NCBI GenBank assembly: GCA_021819605.1
Contig: JAKAQT010000071.1
Coordinates: 1-7,944, forward strand
Source: Thermoplasmata archaeon
Lineage (GTDB): Archaea > Thermoplasmatota > Thermoplasmata > Thermoplasmatales > Thermoplasmataceae
Direction: 5' to 3'
DNA length: 7,944 bases
Shown here: in pieces, positions 1 through 5,476 of the stretch
Position numbering within the stretch: the stretch's first letter is position 1
How the letters are laid out: every line of letters begins with the position of its first letter
Made by a program: the position numbers and the translations under genes
The notes under the pieces: model-generated
Told to the model about the DNA's origin: nothing
Databases searched by the model: none
Seen by the model: only the letters and a program-made list of their open reading frames with translations

Positions 1-38
1 GGAACAGGACTAAAATCCCATGCCCTTCGGTTTTCTGC

Positions 39-887
39 CTATGACTTTTTCGACGATATCTCCCTGATGAGCTTCCACTGTTCACCCGTCAGGTCAAGAA
101 GGTTGTTGAATTCACCTGCTCCTTTCAACCATTCCCCACCATCAATGGTGACAACCTCTCCATTGATGAACCCTGCCTGATCGGAAACCAGGTATGAGGC
201 GAGATTCGCTATCTCGTCCATATTCCCCACCCTTCCCATGGGAACACGCTCGGTCAGCAGTTTCTCCACTTCTGGAAGCGGAAAGAGGTTCTTCCTGGTG
301 GCCTCTGTGGGAAAAGGGCCCGGGGCTATTGCCACATGCCTTATTCCATATTTTGCCCATTCAACGGCCAGTGACCTGACTGTTGCAAGAACCCCAGCCT
401 TGGCTGCAGCTGACGGCACAACAAAGCCTGATCCGGTCCATGCATATGATGTGACTATGTCCAGCACAACTCCGTGGCGGCCGGAGCTGATCCAGCGCTT
501 ACCCAGCTCAAGGGTCATGTAAAGTGTGCCGTGCAGAACGATGCCAAGCACAGCGTCAACGGCATGTGGGGAGAGATTTTCTGTTGGGGATACAAAATTT
601 CCTGCAGCATTGTTAACCAGGATATCTATATGCGAGAATTTCTGCATGAAATAGTCCACGGACTCCGTTATCTCAGCAGGGTTCCGAACGTCGCACCGGT
701 GGTACTCGGCACTTATTCCGGATTTCCTCAGTTCATCAACGGCCTTTTCCAGAACGTTTTCCCTGCGCCCGATTATGCATATTGATGCCCCAAGGCTTCC
801 AAACCTTTTGCACATCTCAAAGCCTATTCCTGTTCCTCCTCCGGTGACAAGCGCAACTTTCCCCTTCAGCAGATCCTTCTCAAACAT
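39..887 (-). CDS. SDR-family oxidoreductase, 2,4-dienoyl-CoA reductase-like
   Basis: 282-aa cytoplasmic short-chain dehydrogenase. Visible are the Rossmann motif TGGGTGIG (residues 15-22), Arg41-Arg42 after the second strand (typical of NADPH preference) and NNAAG (92-96). The catalytic area matches mitochondrial 2,4-dienoyl-CoA reductase (DECR1) rather than a classical SDR: the YxxxK tyrosine is Ser159 before Lys163, and a tyrosine lies earlier at 148 in a SYAWTGSGFVVPSAAAKAG context. The C-terminal GEFNNLLDLTGEQW segment also parallels DECR1. The family reduces 2,4-dienoyl-CoA with NADPH during breakdown of unsaturated fatty acids; the exact substrate here is inferred. An in-frame ATG at 962 would add 25 residues, but they do not look like the family and cover the likely promoter, so the ATG at 887 just before LLKGKVALVTGG was chosen. 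It is divergent from glyA. Another CoA-ester or keto reductase is possible. Confidence 0.88.
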   Translation of the reverse strand: MFEKDLLKGKVALVTGGGTGIGFEMCKRFGSLGASICIIGRRENVLEKAVDELRKSGISAEYHRCDVRNPAEITESVDYFMQKFSHIDILVNNAAGNFVSPTENLSPHAVDAVLGIVLHGTLYMTLELGKRWISSGRHGVVLDIVTSYAWTGSGFVVPSAAAKAGVLATVRSLAVEWAKYGIRHVAIAPGPFPTEATRKNLFPLPEVEKLLTERVPMGRVGNMDEIANLASYLVSDQAGFINGEVVTIDGGEWLKGAGEFNNLLDLTGEQWKLIREISSKKS

Positions 888-938
888 GTTATCTTCAATG
901 CTAAACACTAATTGAATTTCTCCATTTCCCTGCTGCTG

Positions 939-951
939 AACATAAATTATG
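939..951 (-). promoter_or_regulatory. Possible TATA box for the dienoyl-CoA reductase-like gene
   Basis: On the minus strand this reads CATAATTTATGTT, an AT-rich TATA-like element about 58 bases before the ATG at 887. It would give a start near 919 and a leader of about 30 bases. A second weak candidate (GAAATTCAATTAG, 907-919 read on the minus strand) is centred 26 bases before the ATG and would give a leaderless transcript. The sequence cannot decide between them. Confidence 0.3.
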
Positions 952-958
952 AGCCACT

Positions 959-1001
959 GCATAATTTCTTATTGTGAAAAGGACTACTCAACTGCGAAGT
1001 G
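959..1001 (+). promoter_or_regulatory. Possible glyA promoter and ribosome binding site
   Basis: GCATAATTTCTTAT (about 959-972) is a TATA-like stretch centred near 966, which predicts transcription starting near 992. A short weak Shine-Dalgarno-like GAAGTG (996-1001) lies 5 bases before the ATG at 1007. This supports ATG 1007 over the in-frame GTG at 974, which falls next to the TATA element and would add 11 residues not typical of the family. Confidence 0.35.
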
Positions 1002-1006
1002 TAATC

Positions 1007-2290
1007 ATGAGTGCGCTTGAAGATGCCTTGGAACTCAGGAAACTGGCTATGGAACATCAGAAGTTTTTCAGGGAGAGCATTCCCCTGATTGCTTCGGAGA
1101 ACATAATGAGCCCGCTGGCCATGGAGATGTTAACAACAGATCTTGGTTTCAGGTACGCTGAAGGGCTGCCTCATCACCGGTATTACCAGGGAAACTTCTA
1201 TGTGGATCAGATAGAGGATAAGGTTATTGATCTCTCCAACAGGGTTTTCAATGTAAAGCAGAGTGATCCACGCCCTGTATCGGGAACCAATGCCAATATG
1301 TCAGTAATTTATGGGCTCCTTAAGCCCGGCGACAAGATTGCCACACCTGATCTTTCCGGTGGCGGGCACATAAGTGCCGCAAAATTCGGTGCCGTTGGGC
1401 TTCGTGGACTTAACACTGTCAATTATCCTTATGATCCGGAGACAATGAGCGTTCTTCCGGACGAGGCTTCAAAGCTCATAATAAAGGAAAAACCAAAGGT
1501 ATGCCTCTTCGGCCAGTCTGTCTTCCTGTTTCCGGCTCCCCTGAGGGAGATGGCTGATGCCTTTCAGGAAGCAGGCTGCACAGTGTGGTATGACGGTGCA
1601 CATGTGCTCGGGCTCATTGCAGGTAAGCAATTCCAGGATCCTATCCGTGAGGGTGCCCATGTAATTACCGGTAGCACGCACAAGACGCTGCCTGGGCCAC
1701 AGCATGGGATAATTCTTGGAAACACAGAGGACGACATGTGGAAGAGCATCCAGAGGGGTGTATTTCCGGGAACATTGAGCAACCACCATCTCAATGCCAT
1801 GGCTGCACTGGGTGTAACACTGGCGGAAACGCTTGAGTTTGGCGAAGATTATGCAAAACAGATCATAAAGAATGCCAGGGCTATGGCTTCTGAACTGAGC
1901 GAGAACGGCGTTCATGTGCTCGGGGAATCAAGAGGTTTCACTGAATCGCACACCTTCATAATGAATGTCAGTAAATTTGGCGGAGGGAAACTCGTGGCAG
2001 AGAACCTGGAAAAATCCGGAATAGTTGCAAACAAGAACCTGCTGCCTGAGGACAATAACAGGAATTCACAGAATCCAAGCGGCATACGCGTCGGGGCACA
2101 GGAAATAACCAGGATTGGCTTCAAGGAATCAGACGCAAGGACCGTTGCAAGAAGCATGGCTGAGGTGATAAAAAAAGGTCAGTCAGACAGGGTGAGGTCA
2201 GAGATGAAGGAACTGAAGGAAAGTTTCACACAGGTTAAATACTGCTTCGGTAACCTGAAGCCCTATGAATATATTGAACTCTACAGGTGA
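1007..2290 (+). CDS. glyA: Serine hydroxymethyltransferase (archaeal type)
   Basis: 427-aa PLP enzyme that interconverts serine and glycine with transfer of a one-carbon unit to a tetrahydropterin (folate or methanopterin type, not decidable here). Motifs run in order: ASEN (29-32), RYAEGLPHHRYYQGN (49-63, the archaeal variant of the YAEGYP...RYYGG motif), DGAH with Asp196 and His199 at the cofactor ring, GSTHKTLPGPQHG with the Schiff-base Lys226, and PSGIRVGAQEITRIGF near residues 360-375 with the carboxylate-binding Arg. Length fits archaeal SHMTs. The N-terminus was set at MSALEDALELRK. Its TGA stop overlaps the ATG of pdxT, so the two are probably translationally coupled. It heads the glyA-pdxT-gcvT operon, where glyA and gcvT share glycine and one-carbon carriers. 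Confidence 0.95.
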   Translation: MSALEDALELRKLAMEHQKFFRESIPLIASENIMSPLAMEMLTTDLGFRYAEGLPHHRYYQGNFYVDQIEDKVIDLSNRVFNVKQSDPRPVSGTNANMSVIYGLLKPGDKIATPDLSGGGHISAAKFGAVGLRGLNTVNYPYDPETMSVLPDEASKLIIKEKPKVCLFGQSVFLFPAPLREMADAFQEAGCTVWYDGAHVLGLIAGKQFQDPIREGAHVITGSTHKTLPGPQHGIILGNTEDDMWKSIQRGVFPGTLSNHHLNAMAALGVTLAETLEFGEDYAKQIIKNARAMASELSENGVHVLGESRGFTESHTFIMNVSKFGGGKLVAENLEKSGIVANKNLLPEDNNRNSQNPSGIRVGAQEITRIGFKESDARTVARSMAEVIKKGQSDRVRSEMKELKESFTQVKYCFGNLKPYEYIELYR

Positions 2291-2904
2291 TGTTATTGCC
2301 TGAAAGAATAGGTGTAGTTGGATTCCAGGGAGACGTTTCAGAACATATTGACATCATCAACTCAATAAGGAGAAAAGGGGGAATTGATGTTGAGGCTGTT
2401 GAGGTCAGGAAACCTGAAAAACTGGACGGGGTTTCAGGCATCATAATACCTGGCGGAGAGAGCACCACAATATACAAACTCACCAAGAACTATGGAATCT
2501 ATGACAGAATAAAGTCCATGGCAAATGACGGTGTTCCTGTGATGGGGACATGTGCCGGCCTCATCCTGATTTCAAGGGAAACCAATGATGAAAGGGTACC
2601 GGGAATGGGAATCCTGGACACTGAAATAAGAAGGAATGCCTACGGCAGGCAGATAAATTCATTCATTGAGAATATCAGGATTGATGAAATAGGAGAGTTT
2701 CAGGCCGTATTTATTCGCGCTCCTGTCATATCATCACCAGGAAGAAGCAGGGTGATGGCCAGGAAAGGTGATGAAATAGTGATGGTCAGGCAGGAAAATA
2801 TAATCGGGATGACGTTCCACCCAGAGCTGACCAGGGATACAAGAATACATGAGTATTTCCTTGGCCTCATGGAGAGGGAGGGGTATATTTCCTCTGGAAG
2901 GTGA
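2290..2904 (+). CDS. pdxT: Pyridoxal 5'-phosphate synthase glutaminase subunit
   Basis: 204-aa class-I glutamine amidotransferase subunit of the PdxS/PdxT PLP synthase. It releases ammonia from glutamine and hands it to PdxS, which builds PLP from ribose 5-phosphate and glyceraldehyde 3-phosphate. Evidence: GVVGFQGDVSEH (8-19), the oxyanion motif PGGESTT (54-60), the nucleophile Cys88 in MGTCAGLIL and the His177/Glu179 pair in FHPE, so the catalytic triad is complete. The ATG overlaps the glyA stop (TGATG); a GTG one codon upstream is less likely. The gene ends 8 bases before the gcvT start. PdxS is not in the window. The placement between two glycine/one-carbon genes fits PLP supply to GlyA and to the glycine cleavage system. 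Confidence 0.94.
   Translation: MLLPERIGVVGFQGDVSEHIDIINSIRRKGGIDVEAVEVRKPEKLDGVSGIIIPGGESTTIYKLTKNYGIYDRIKSMANDGVPVMGTCAGLILISRETNDERVPGMGILDTEIRRNAYGRQINSFIENIRIDEIGEFQAVFIRAPVISSPGRSRVMARKGDEIVMVRQENIIGMTFHPELTRDTRIHEYFLGLMEREGYISSGR
2896..2904 (+). promoter_or_regulatory. Shine-Dalgarno deciding the gcvT start
   Basis: GGAAGGTGA overlaps the pdxT stop codon. It is 8 bases from ATG 2913 but only 2 bases from ATG 2907, and the GTG at 2901 lies inside it. Spacing therefore favours ATG 2913 for gcvT. Confidence 0.6.
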
Positions 2905-2912
2905 AAATGAGT

Positions 2913-4010
2913 ATGTCAGAAAATAAGAGAACACCGCTGTATGAAGAGCATGTTAAGCTGAATGCGAAAATAATAGATTTTCATGGATGGGACATGCCGC
3001 TCCAGTACACAAAAATAATGGACGAGCACATGGCCGTGAGAAAGCATGCTGGAATATTCGACGTGTCACACATGGGTGATGTTGTTGTGCAGGGAAAGGA
3101 TGCAGAGAAATTCCTGAACCACATGTTCCCGACAAAAATTTCGGACCTTGAAAATGGTCATGCTGTTTATACAGCATTTCTCAACGAGAATGGAAACATA
3201 ATAGATGACACAATAGTTTACAGGATTTCAGGTGATAAATTCTTCTTTGTGCCAAACGCTTCCATGATTGATACAATAGTATCATGGGTCAGGAAGAATT
3301 CCAGTGGCTATTCAGTCACCATATCAGATTATTCCAGTGATATTGCCTGTATTGCCCTTCAGGGTCCGGACAGTATTAAGGTTATGGCTTCTCTTGGAAT
3401 TAAGGATCCGGGGCCATTCAGGTTTCAGGAAATGGATTCAGGGAAGCTTAAATTCTCTGAAAATAAAATAACTGGAAGAAAATCTGCCATAATATCAGGT
3501 ACTGGTTATACAGGTGAACATGGAATAGAGATACTCTGCAGTTCAAAAGACGCAGCTTCAGTTTGGGAAGCGGTCCTGAAAGAGGTTAAGGCTGTTGGAG
3601 GACTTCCATGCGGGCTTGGAGCAAGGGATACACTCAGGATGGAAAAAGGAATGCTTCTTTCTGGAACTGATTTTCATGGAGACAGGAATCCTCATGAATG
3701 TGCCATCACATTCATCCTTACAAATGATGGTGAATTCATAGGAAAGGAGGGCTTATCAAATCCTGTAAAGGAAGTTTTCAGGGGATTCATCACTGATTCA
3801 AAGATCATCCCGCGTGCAGGCAATGCCATAATGAATGGGGAAAACCAGGTTGGAAATATCACCAGTGGAACTCTTTCACCTGTTCTGGACAGGGCAATAG
3901 CCCTTGGTTTTATCGACAGAAAATCTGCTAAACCCGGCAACTCAGTTATGATAAAGGTCAGGGACAGGGAACTGAATGCTACGGTGTCCAGGCCAAAAAT
4001 GGTTCCATAG
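2913..4010 (+). CDS. gcvT: Aminomethyltransferase, glycine cleavage system T protein
   Basis: 365-aa T protein. It takes the aminomethyl group from lipoyl-H protein, releases ammonia and passes the methylene group to a tetrahydropterin. Visible landmarks are the N-terminal LYEEHVKLNAKIIDFHGWDMPLQY region (9-32), FDVSHMG (49-55), the acidic active-site stretch NIIDDTIVYR with Asp98/Asp99, and GLGARDTLRMEKGM (from 234) followed by GTDFHGDRNP. Length equals the usual bacterial and archaeal T protein, so it looks intact. Paralogous YgfZ or dimethylglycine dehydrogenase-type proteins share the fold, but the full set of T-protein motifs and the operon with glyA favour GcvT. The H and P proteins are not in this window. 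It is last in the operon and convergent with the next gene. Confidence 0.93.
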   Translation: MSENKRTPLYEEHVKLNAKIIDFHGWDMPLQYTKIMDEHMAVRKHAGIFDVSHMGDVVVQGKDAEKFLNHMFPTKISDLENGHAVYTAFLNENGNIIDDTIVYRISGDKFFFVPNASMIDTIVSWVRKNSSGYSVTISDYSSDIACIALQGPDSIKVMASLGIKDPGPFRFQEMDSGKLKFSENKITGRKSAIISGTGYTGEHGIEILCSSKDAASVWEAVLKEVKAVGGLPCGLGARDTLRMEKGMLLSGTDFHGDRNPHECAITFILTNDGEFIGKEGLSNPVKEVFRGFITDSKIIPRAGNAIMNGENQVGNITSGTLSPVLDRAIALGFIDRKSAKPGNSVMIKVRDRELNATVSRPKMVP

Positions 4011-4015
4011 GAAAT

Positions 4016-4040
4016 ACACCCCCCTCCCCCTATCTTTCCT
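4016..4040. other. C-rich pyrimidine tract at a convergent gene junction
   Basis: Only 19 bases separate the gcvT stop from the stop of the minus-strand gene. They include C6-T-C5 (4019-4030), followed by TATCTTTCCT inside the end of the opposing gene. No hairpin plus T-run is present. The pyrimidine run on the plus strand could help end gcvT transcription, as T/C-rich tracts can in archaea, but this is only a suggestion. Confidence 0.3.
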
Positions 4041-4323
4041 CGAAGGTTATGAATTTTCCATCGGAATAGGTCCTGAAATAATAGCTGTACTTCCTGTCAC
4101 CATTTGTTGCAGTGCAGTTTCTGCCCTTTGAGTAATTGCCTTCAAGGTTGATATAATCAATCTTATCCCATCCGGTGTTTTCCTTCACCCTCCTCACCAT
4201 CTCCTGGAAAATGTCTGCGCATATGTTGCAGCAGAACGGCATGTTTTCACCGTCTATTTCACGCCAGTACTCTCCCCATGTGGCATTGCAGAGGGCACAA
4301 CCCTCACTGTTGTTTGTCTTCAA
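4030..4323 (-). CDS. Small four-cysteine putative zinc protein, Ta0938-like
   Basis: 97-aa soluble protein. Cysteines are arranged as C9-x2-C12 and C31-C32-x2-C35, with the first pair in GCALCNATW and the second in PFCCNICADIFQEM, suggesting one zinc site. A further Cys sits near residue 69. The rest is polar with aromatic-rich strands (KYSYYFRTYSDGKFITF) at the C-terminus. From memory it resembles the Thermoplasma acidophilum Ta0938 family, whose structure is known but whose function is not; this was not checked by search. The first codon is read as TTG: no ATG or GTG lies in frame before Cys9, and a stop sits two codons upstream. The start overlaps the end of the preceding gene by 20 bases, so coupled translation is likely. 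A metal-binding partner or accessory of the upstream protein is inferred. Confidence 0.75.
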   Translation of the reverse strand: MKTNNSEGCALCNATWGEYWREIDGENMPFCCNICADIFQEMVRRVKENTGWDKIDYINLEGNYSKGRNCTATNGDRKYSYYFRTYSDGKFITFEER

Positions 4324-5200
4324 GCATCATCCCCCTCTCAAGTCTTGCATTCAGATAGTCATCAAAGACTTCAATTGATTTAAGGAATACTGCCTGGCAG
4401 TCCTGGGTGTTTCTCATCTCTTTAGAATATTTTTCTATGAGGTCAAGAGCGGTTTCAGAATGCGCAACATCTGCATTGTAACCCTCCCCGAGAAAGTTTG
4501 CAGCCTCCTCTGTTATGCTGCCGTCTTCCAGTATAACCGGATCGAAATATCCCATGGTTGCTCCGTATTTTCTGATGTTTCTGCTTGCAACAAGTTCAAG
4601 GGAATGCATGGCCGCCATCCCCTCAACAAATGTGAAATCCCTGCTCATCATGCTCCACGCCTCAACTGCTCTTTTTGTTGCAGGAAGTGGTTCACTTTTG
4701 TATATTGCATCCCTGGACACGCCGAGAGATTCACCCATCCTGAGCAGAAGCTCATGGTGTGATGGCCTGCTGTCACCGGCGCCGTACCATTCTGATACAA
4801 TATTCTCAATCTCGAATGCCTGAACATCCTCCATGTCTGTATTTGATATTATTGAAGCGCAGCTTCTCACCCATTGCTTGAGGAAATGATGATGTTCCAT
4901 TGCGTACCCTTTCAACACGTATTCCTTTGGGTGCTGCATCTCCAAAATGAACATGTGGGGTGGATCCCCATAGAATTTCCTCACAAAGTTGGAAATGATC
5001 CACTCCTTAAGGGAAGCAGTCCTGAAGAATTTTTCAAACTTGAGCTCCAGTTCATCCTGCCCAAACCGCTGCTTTCCAATGTACCGGTTCAGCCACATTA
5101 TATGGTCAGCATTGTTTTTCAGCTGGAGGGCATAAAAGTGGTCAGAAAGCCTTGCTATGGTATCGTTCATCTGCACCAGGCATACAGGGCATCGTGTCAT
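4304..5200 (-). CDS. Zinc-finger plus TenA/PqqC/heme-oxygenase-like domain protein
   Basis: 298-aa soluble protein. Residues 1-41 form a zinc-finger-like segment (Cys4, Cys7, His21, His33) ending in DHIMWLNRYIG. Residues about 46-285 are mostly helical and resemble the TenA/PqqC/heme-oxygenase-like fold, including diiron oxidases such as CADD. Matching elements are a His cluster 103-105 (MEHHHFLKQW), SHHELLLRMGESLG (147-160), LPATKRAVEAW (172-182), EGMAAMHSLEL with Glu202, and NADVAHS with Asp244 and His247. The His expected four residues before the Asp appears to be Gly240, so the metal site may be incomplete or altered. The ATG at 5200 follows GGGGAG closely, and a TATA-like element lies 27 bases upstream. 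The gene overlaps the downstream four-Cys gene by 20 bases. The reaction is unknown; oxygen-dependent cofactor or amino-acid-derived chemistry is a guess from the fold. Confidence 0.75.
   Translation of the reverse strand: MTRCPVCLVQMNDTIARLSDHFYALQLKNNADHIMWLNRYIGKQRFGQDELELKFEKFFRTASLKEWIISNFVRKFYGDPPHMFILEMQHPKEYVLKGYAMEHHHFLKQWVRSCASIISNTDMEDVQAFEIENIVSEWYGAGDSRPSHHELLLRMGESLGVSRDAIYKSEPLPATKRAVEAWSMMSRDFTFVEGMAAMHSLELVASRNIRKYGATMGYFDPVILEDGSITEEAANFLGEGYNADVAHSETALDLIEKYSKEMRNTQDCQAVFLKSIEVFDDYLNARLERGMMLEDKQQ
4331..4339 (-). promoter_or_regulatory. Ribosome binding site supporting the TTG start at 4323
   Basis: On the minus strand GAGAGGGGG lies 7 bases before the TTG at 4323, inside the end of the upstream coding region. 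This purine-rich stretch is a plausible Shine-Dalgarno sequence and supports the unusual start codon. Confidence 0.4.
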
Positions 5201-5222
5201 GTTCTCCCCATGGTATCAGCAC

Positions 5223-5235
5223 GGATATACTTTGC
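5223..5235 (-). promoter_or_regulatory. TATA box with BRE-like AAAG for the zinc-finger/PqqC-like gene
   Basis: The minus strand reads GCAAAGTATATCC. The TATA core is centred about 26-27 bases before the ATG at 5200, the spacing expected for a leaderless or nearly leaderless archaeal transcript, and the purine stretch upstream fits a BRE. It would drive both minus-strand genes. Confidence 0.5.
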
Positions 5236-5301
5236 ACTCAATGCCTGAAGTATTTTTTGGCATTCGCTGATCCCGGAGAAAACAAATTCAACGCATCCTC
5301 T

Positions 5302-5335
5302 GGAGGCGCAAAAACTCATAATGAGCAGCACCTCC
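5302..5335. repeat. Nested inverted repeats GGAGG/CCTCC around CTCAT-A-ATGAG
   Basis: GGAGG (5302-5306) is complementary to CCTCC (5331-5335). Between them lies the perfect near-palindrome CTCAT-A-ATGAG (5315-5325). Together they could form a stacked hairpin in RNA or a protein-binding site in DNA. GGAGG could also pair with CCTC at 5297-5300. Short stems like these may arise by chance. Confidence 0.3.
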
Positions 5336-5355
5336 GAAAAGAAGCACATAATGCT

Positions 5356-5379
5356 GGTGATTCATTGCCTGGAATCACT
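5356..5379. repeat. Perfect 7-bp inverted repeat in divergent intergenic region
   Basis: GTGATTC (5357-5363) and GAATCAC (5372-5378) are exact reverse complements around an 8-base loop, and one flanking G.T pair extends the stem. It lies between two divergent genes, so a terminator role is unlikely. A regulator-binding site or a structured 5' leader is more plausible. Confidence 0.45.
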
Positions 5380-5448
5380 GTTTATCATGTCATTCAATTT
5401 TTATCTTGCAAATATATAATGCTATCTGACGTGAACTTATAGGTAAAC

Positions 5449-5464
5449 TACTTATACATAAGTA
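5449..5464 (+). promoter_or_regulatory. TATA element within a palindrome before the binding-protein-like gene
   Basis: TACTTAT-AC-ATAAGTA is a 7-bp inverted repeat with a 2-base centre. It contains the TATA-like ACTTATAC centred about 23 bases before the ATG at 5477, which has no Shine-Dalgarno sequence, so a leaderless transcript is likely. ACTTATA also occurs 15 bases upstream (5435-5441), and GTAAACTAC (5443-5451) is echoed by GTAAAATAC (5462-5470). A symmetric site over the TATA box is how archaeal repressors commonly block TBP; binding here is inferred. Confidence 0.45.
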
Positions 5465-5476
5465 AAATACTGTATA

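Larger units (their letters stand above)
5201..5476. other. 276-base divergent intergenic region
   Basis: This is the longest stretch without a convincing gene. It holds the minus-strand promoter near 5223, the inverted repeats listed separately (5302-5335 and 5356-5379), T-runs at 5253-5258 and 5398-5402, an AT-rich AAATATATAATG at 5410-5421, and the palindromic region at 5449-5464. A plus-strand frame stays open across part of it, but its start lies inside the opposing gene and its composition is not protein-like. No tRNA T-arm or box C/D pair was found. Confidence 0.6.

Noticed and set aside
1..38. Stretch resembling an anticodon stem-loop (GGACTAAAATCC) that suggested a tRNA fragment
   Set aside because: The implied anticodon AAA is not expected in archaea, no T-arm consensus follows, and the stop codon of the reductase gene begins at once. 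The stretch is too short to assign.
888..962. 25-residue N-terminal extension of the reductase from the ATG at 962
   Set aside because: The extension does not resemble the SDR family and would cover the divergent promoter region. The ATG at 887 directly precedes the conserved Rossmann strand.
1469..1915. Long open frame antisense to glyA, and similar antisense frames across other genes
   Set aside because: They mirror the codon structure of well-supported genes on the other strand and show no family motifs or start signals.
4304..4323. Frameshift splitting one gene into the PqqC-like and four-Cys parts
   Set aside because: Both parts look complete, the second has its own ribosome-site-like purines and a usable TTG start, and the first ends after its last predicted helix. 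An overlap of two genes is simpler.
5249..5262. T6 run as a transcription terminator
   Set aside because: It lies upstream of both divergent starts, with no gene ending towards it, so there is no transcript for it to terminate unless an unseen small RNA exists.
5152..5442. Plus-strand open frame of 96 codons across the divergent intergenic region
   Set aside because: It starts inside the opposing gene, has no promoter or ribosome site, and its translation shows no recognisable domain or protein-like pattern.
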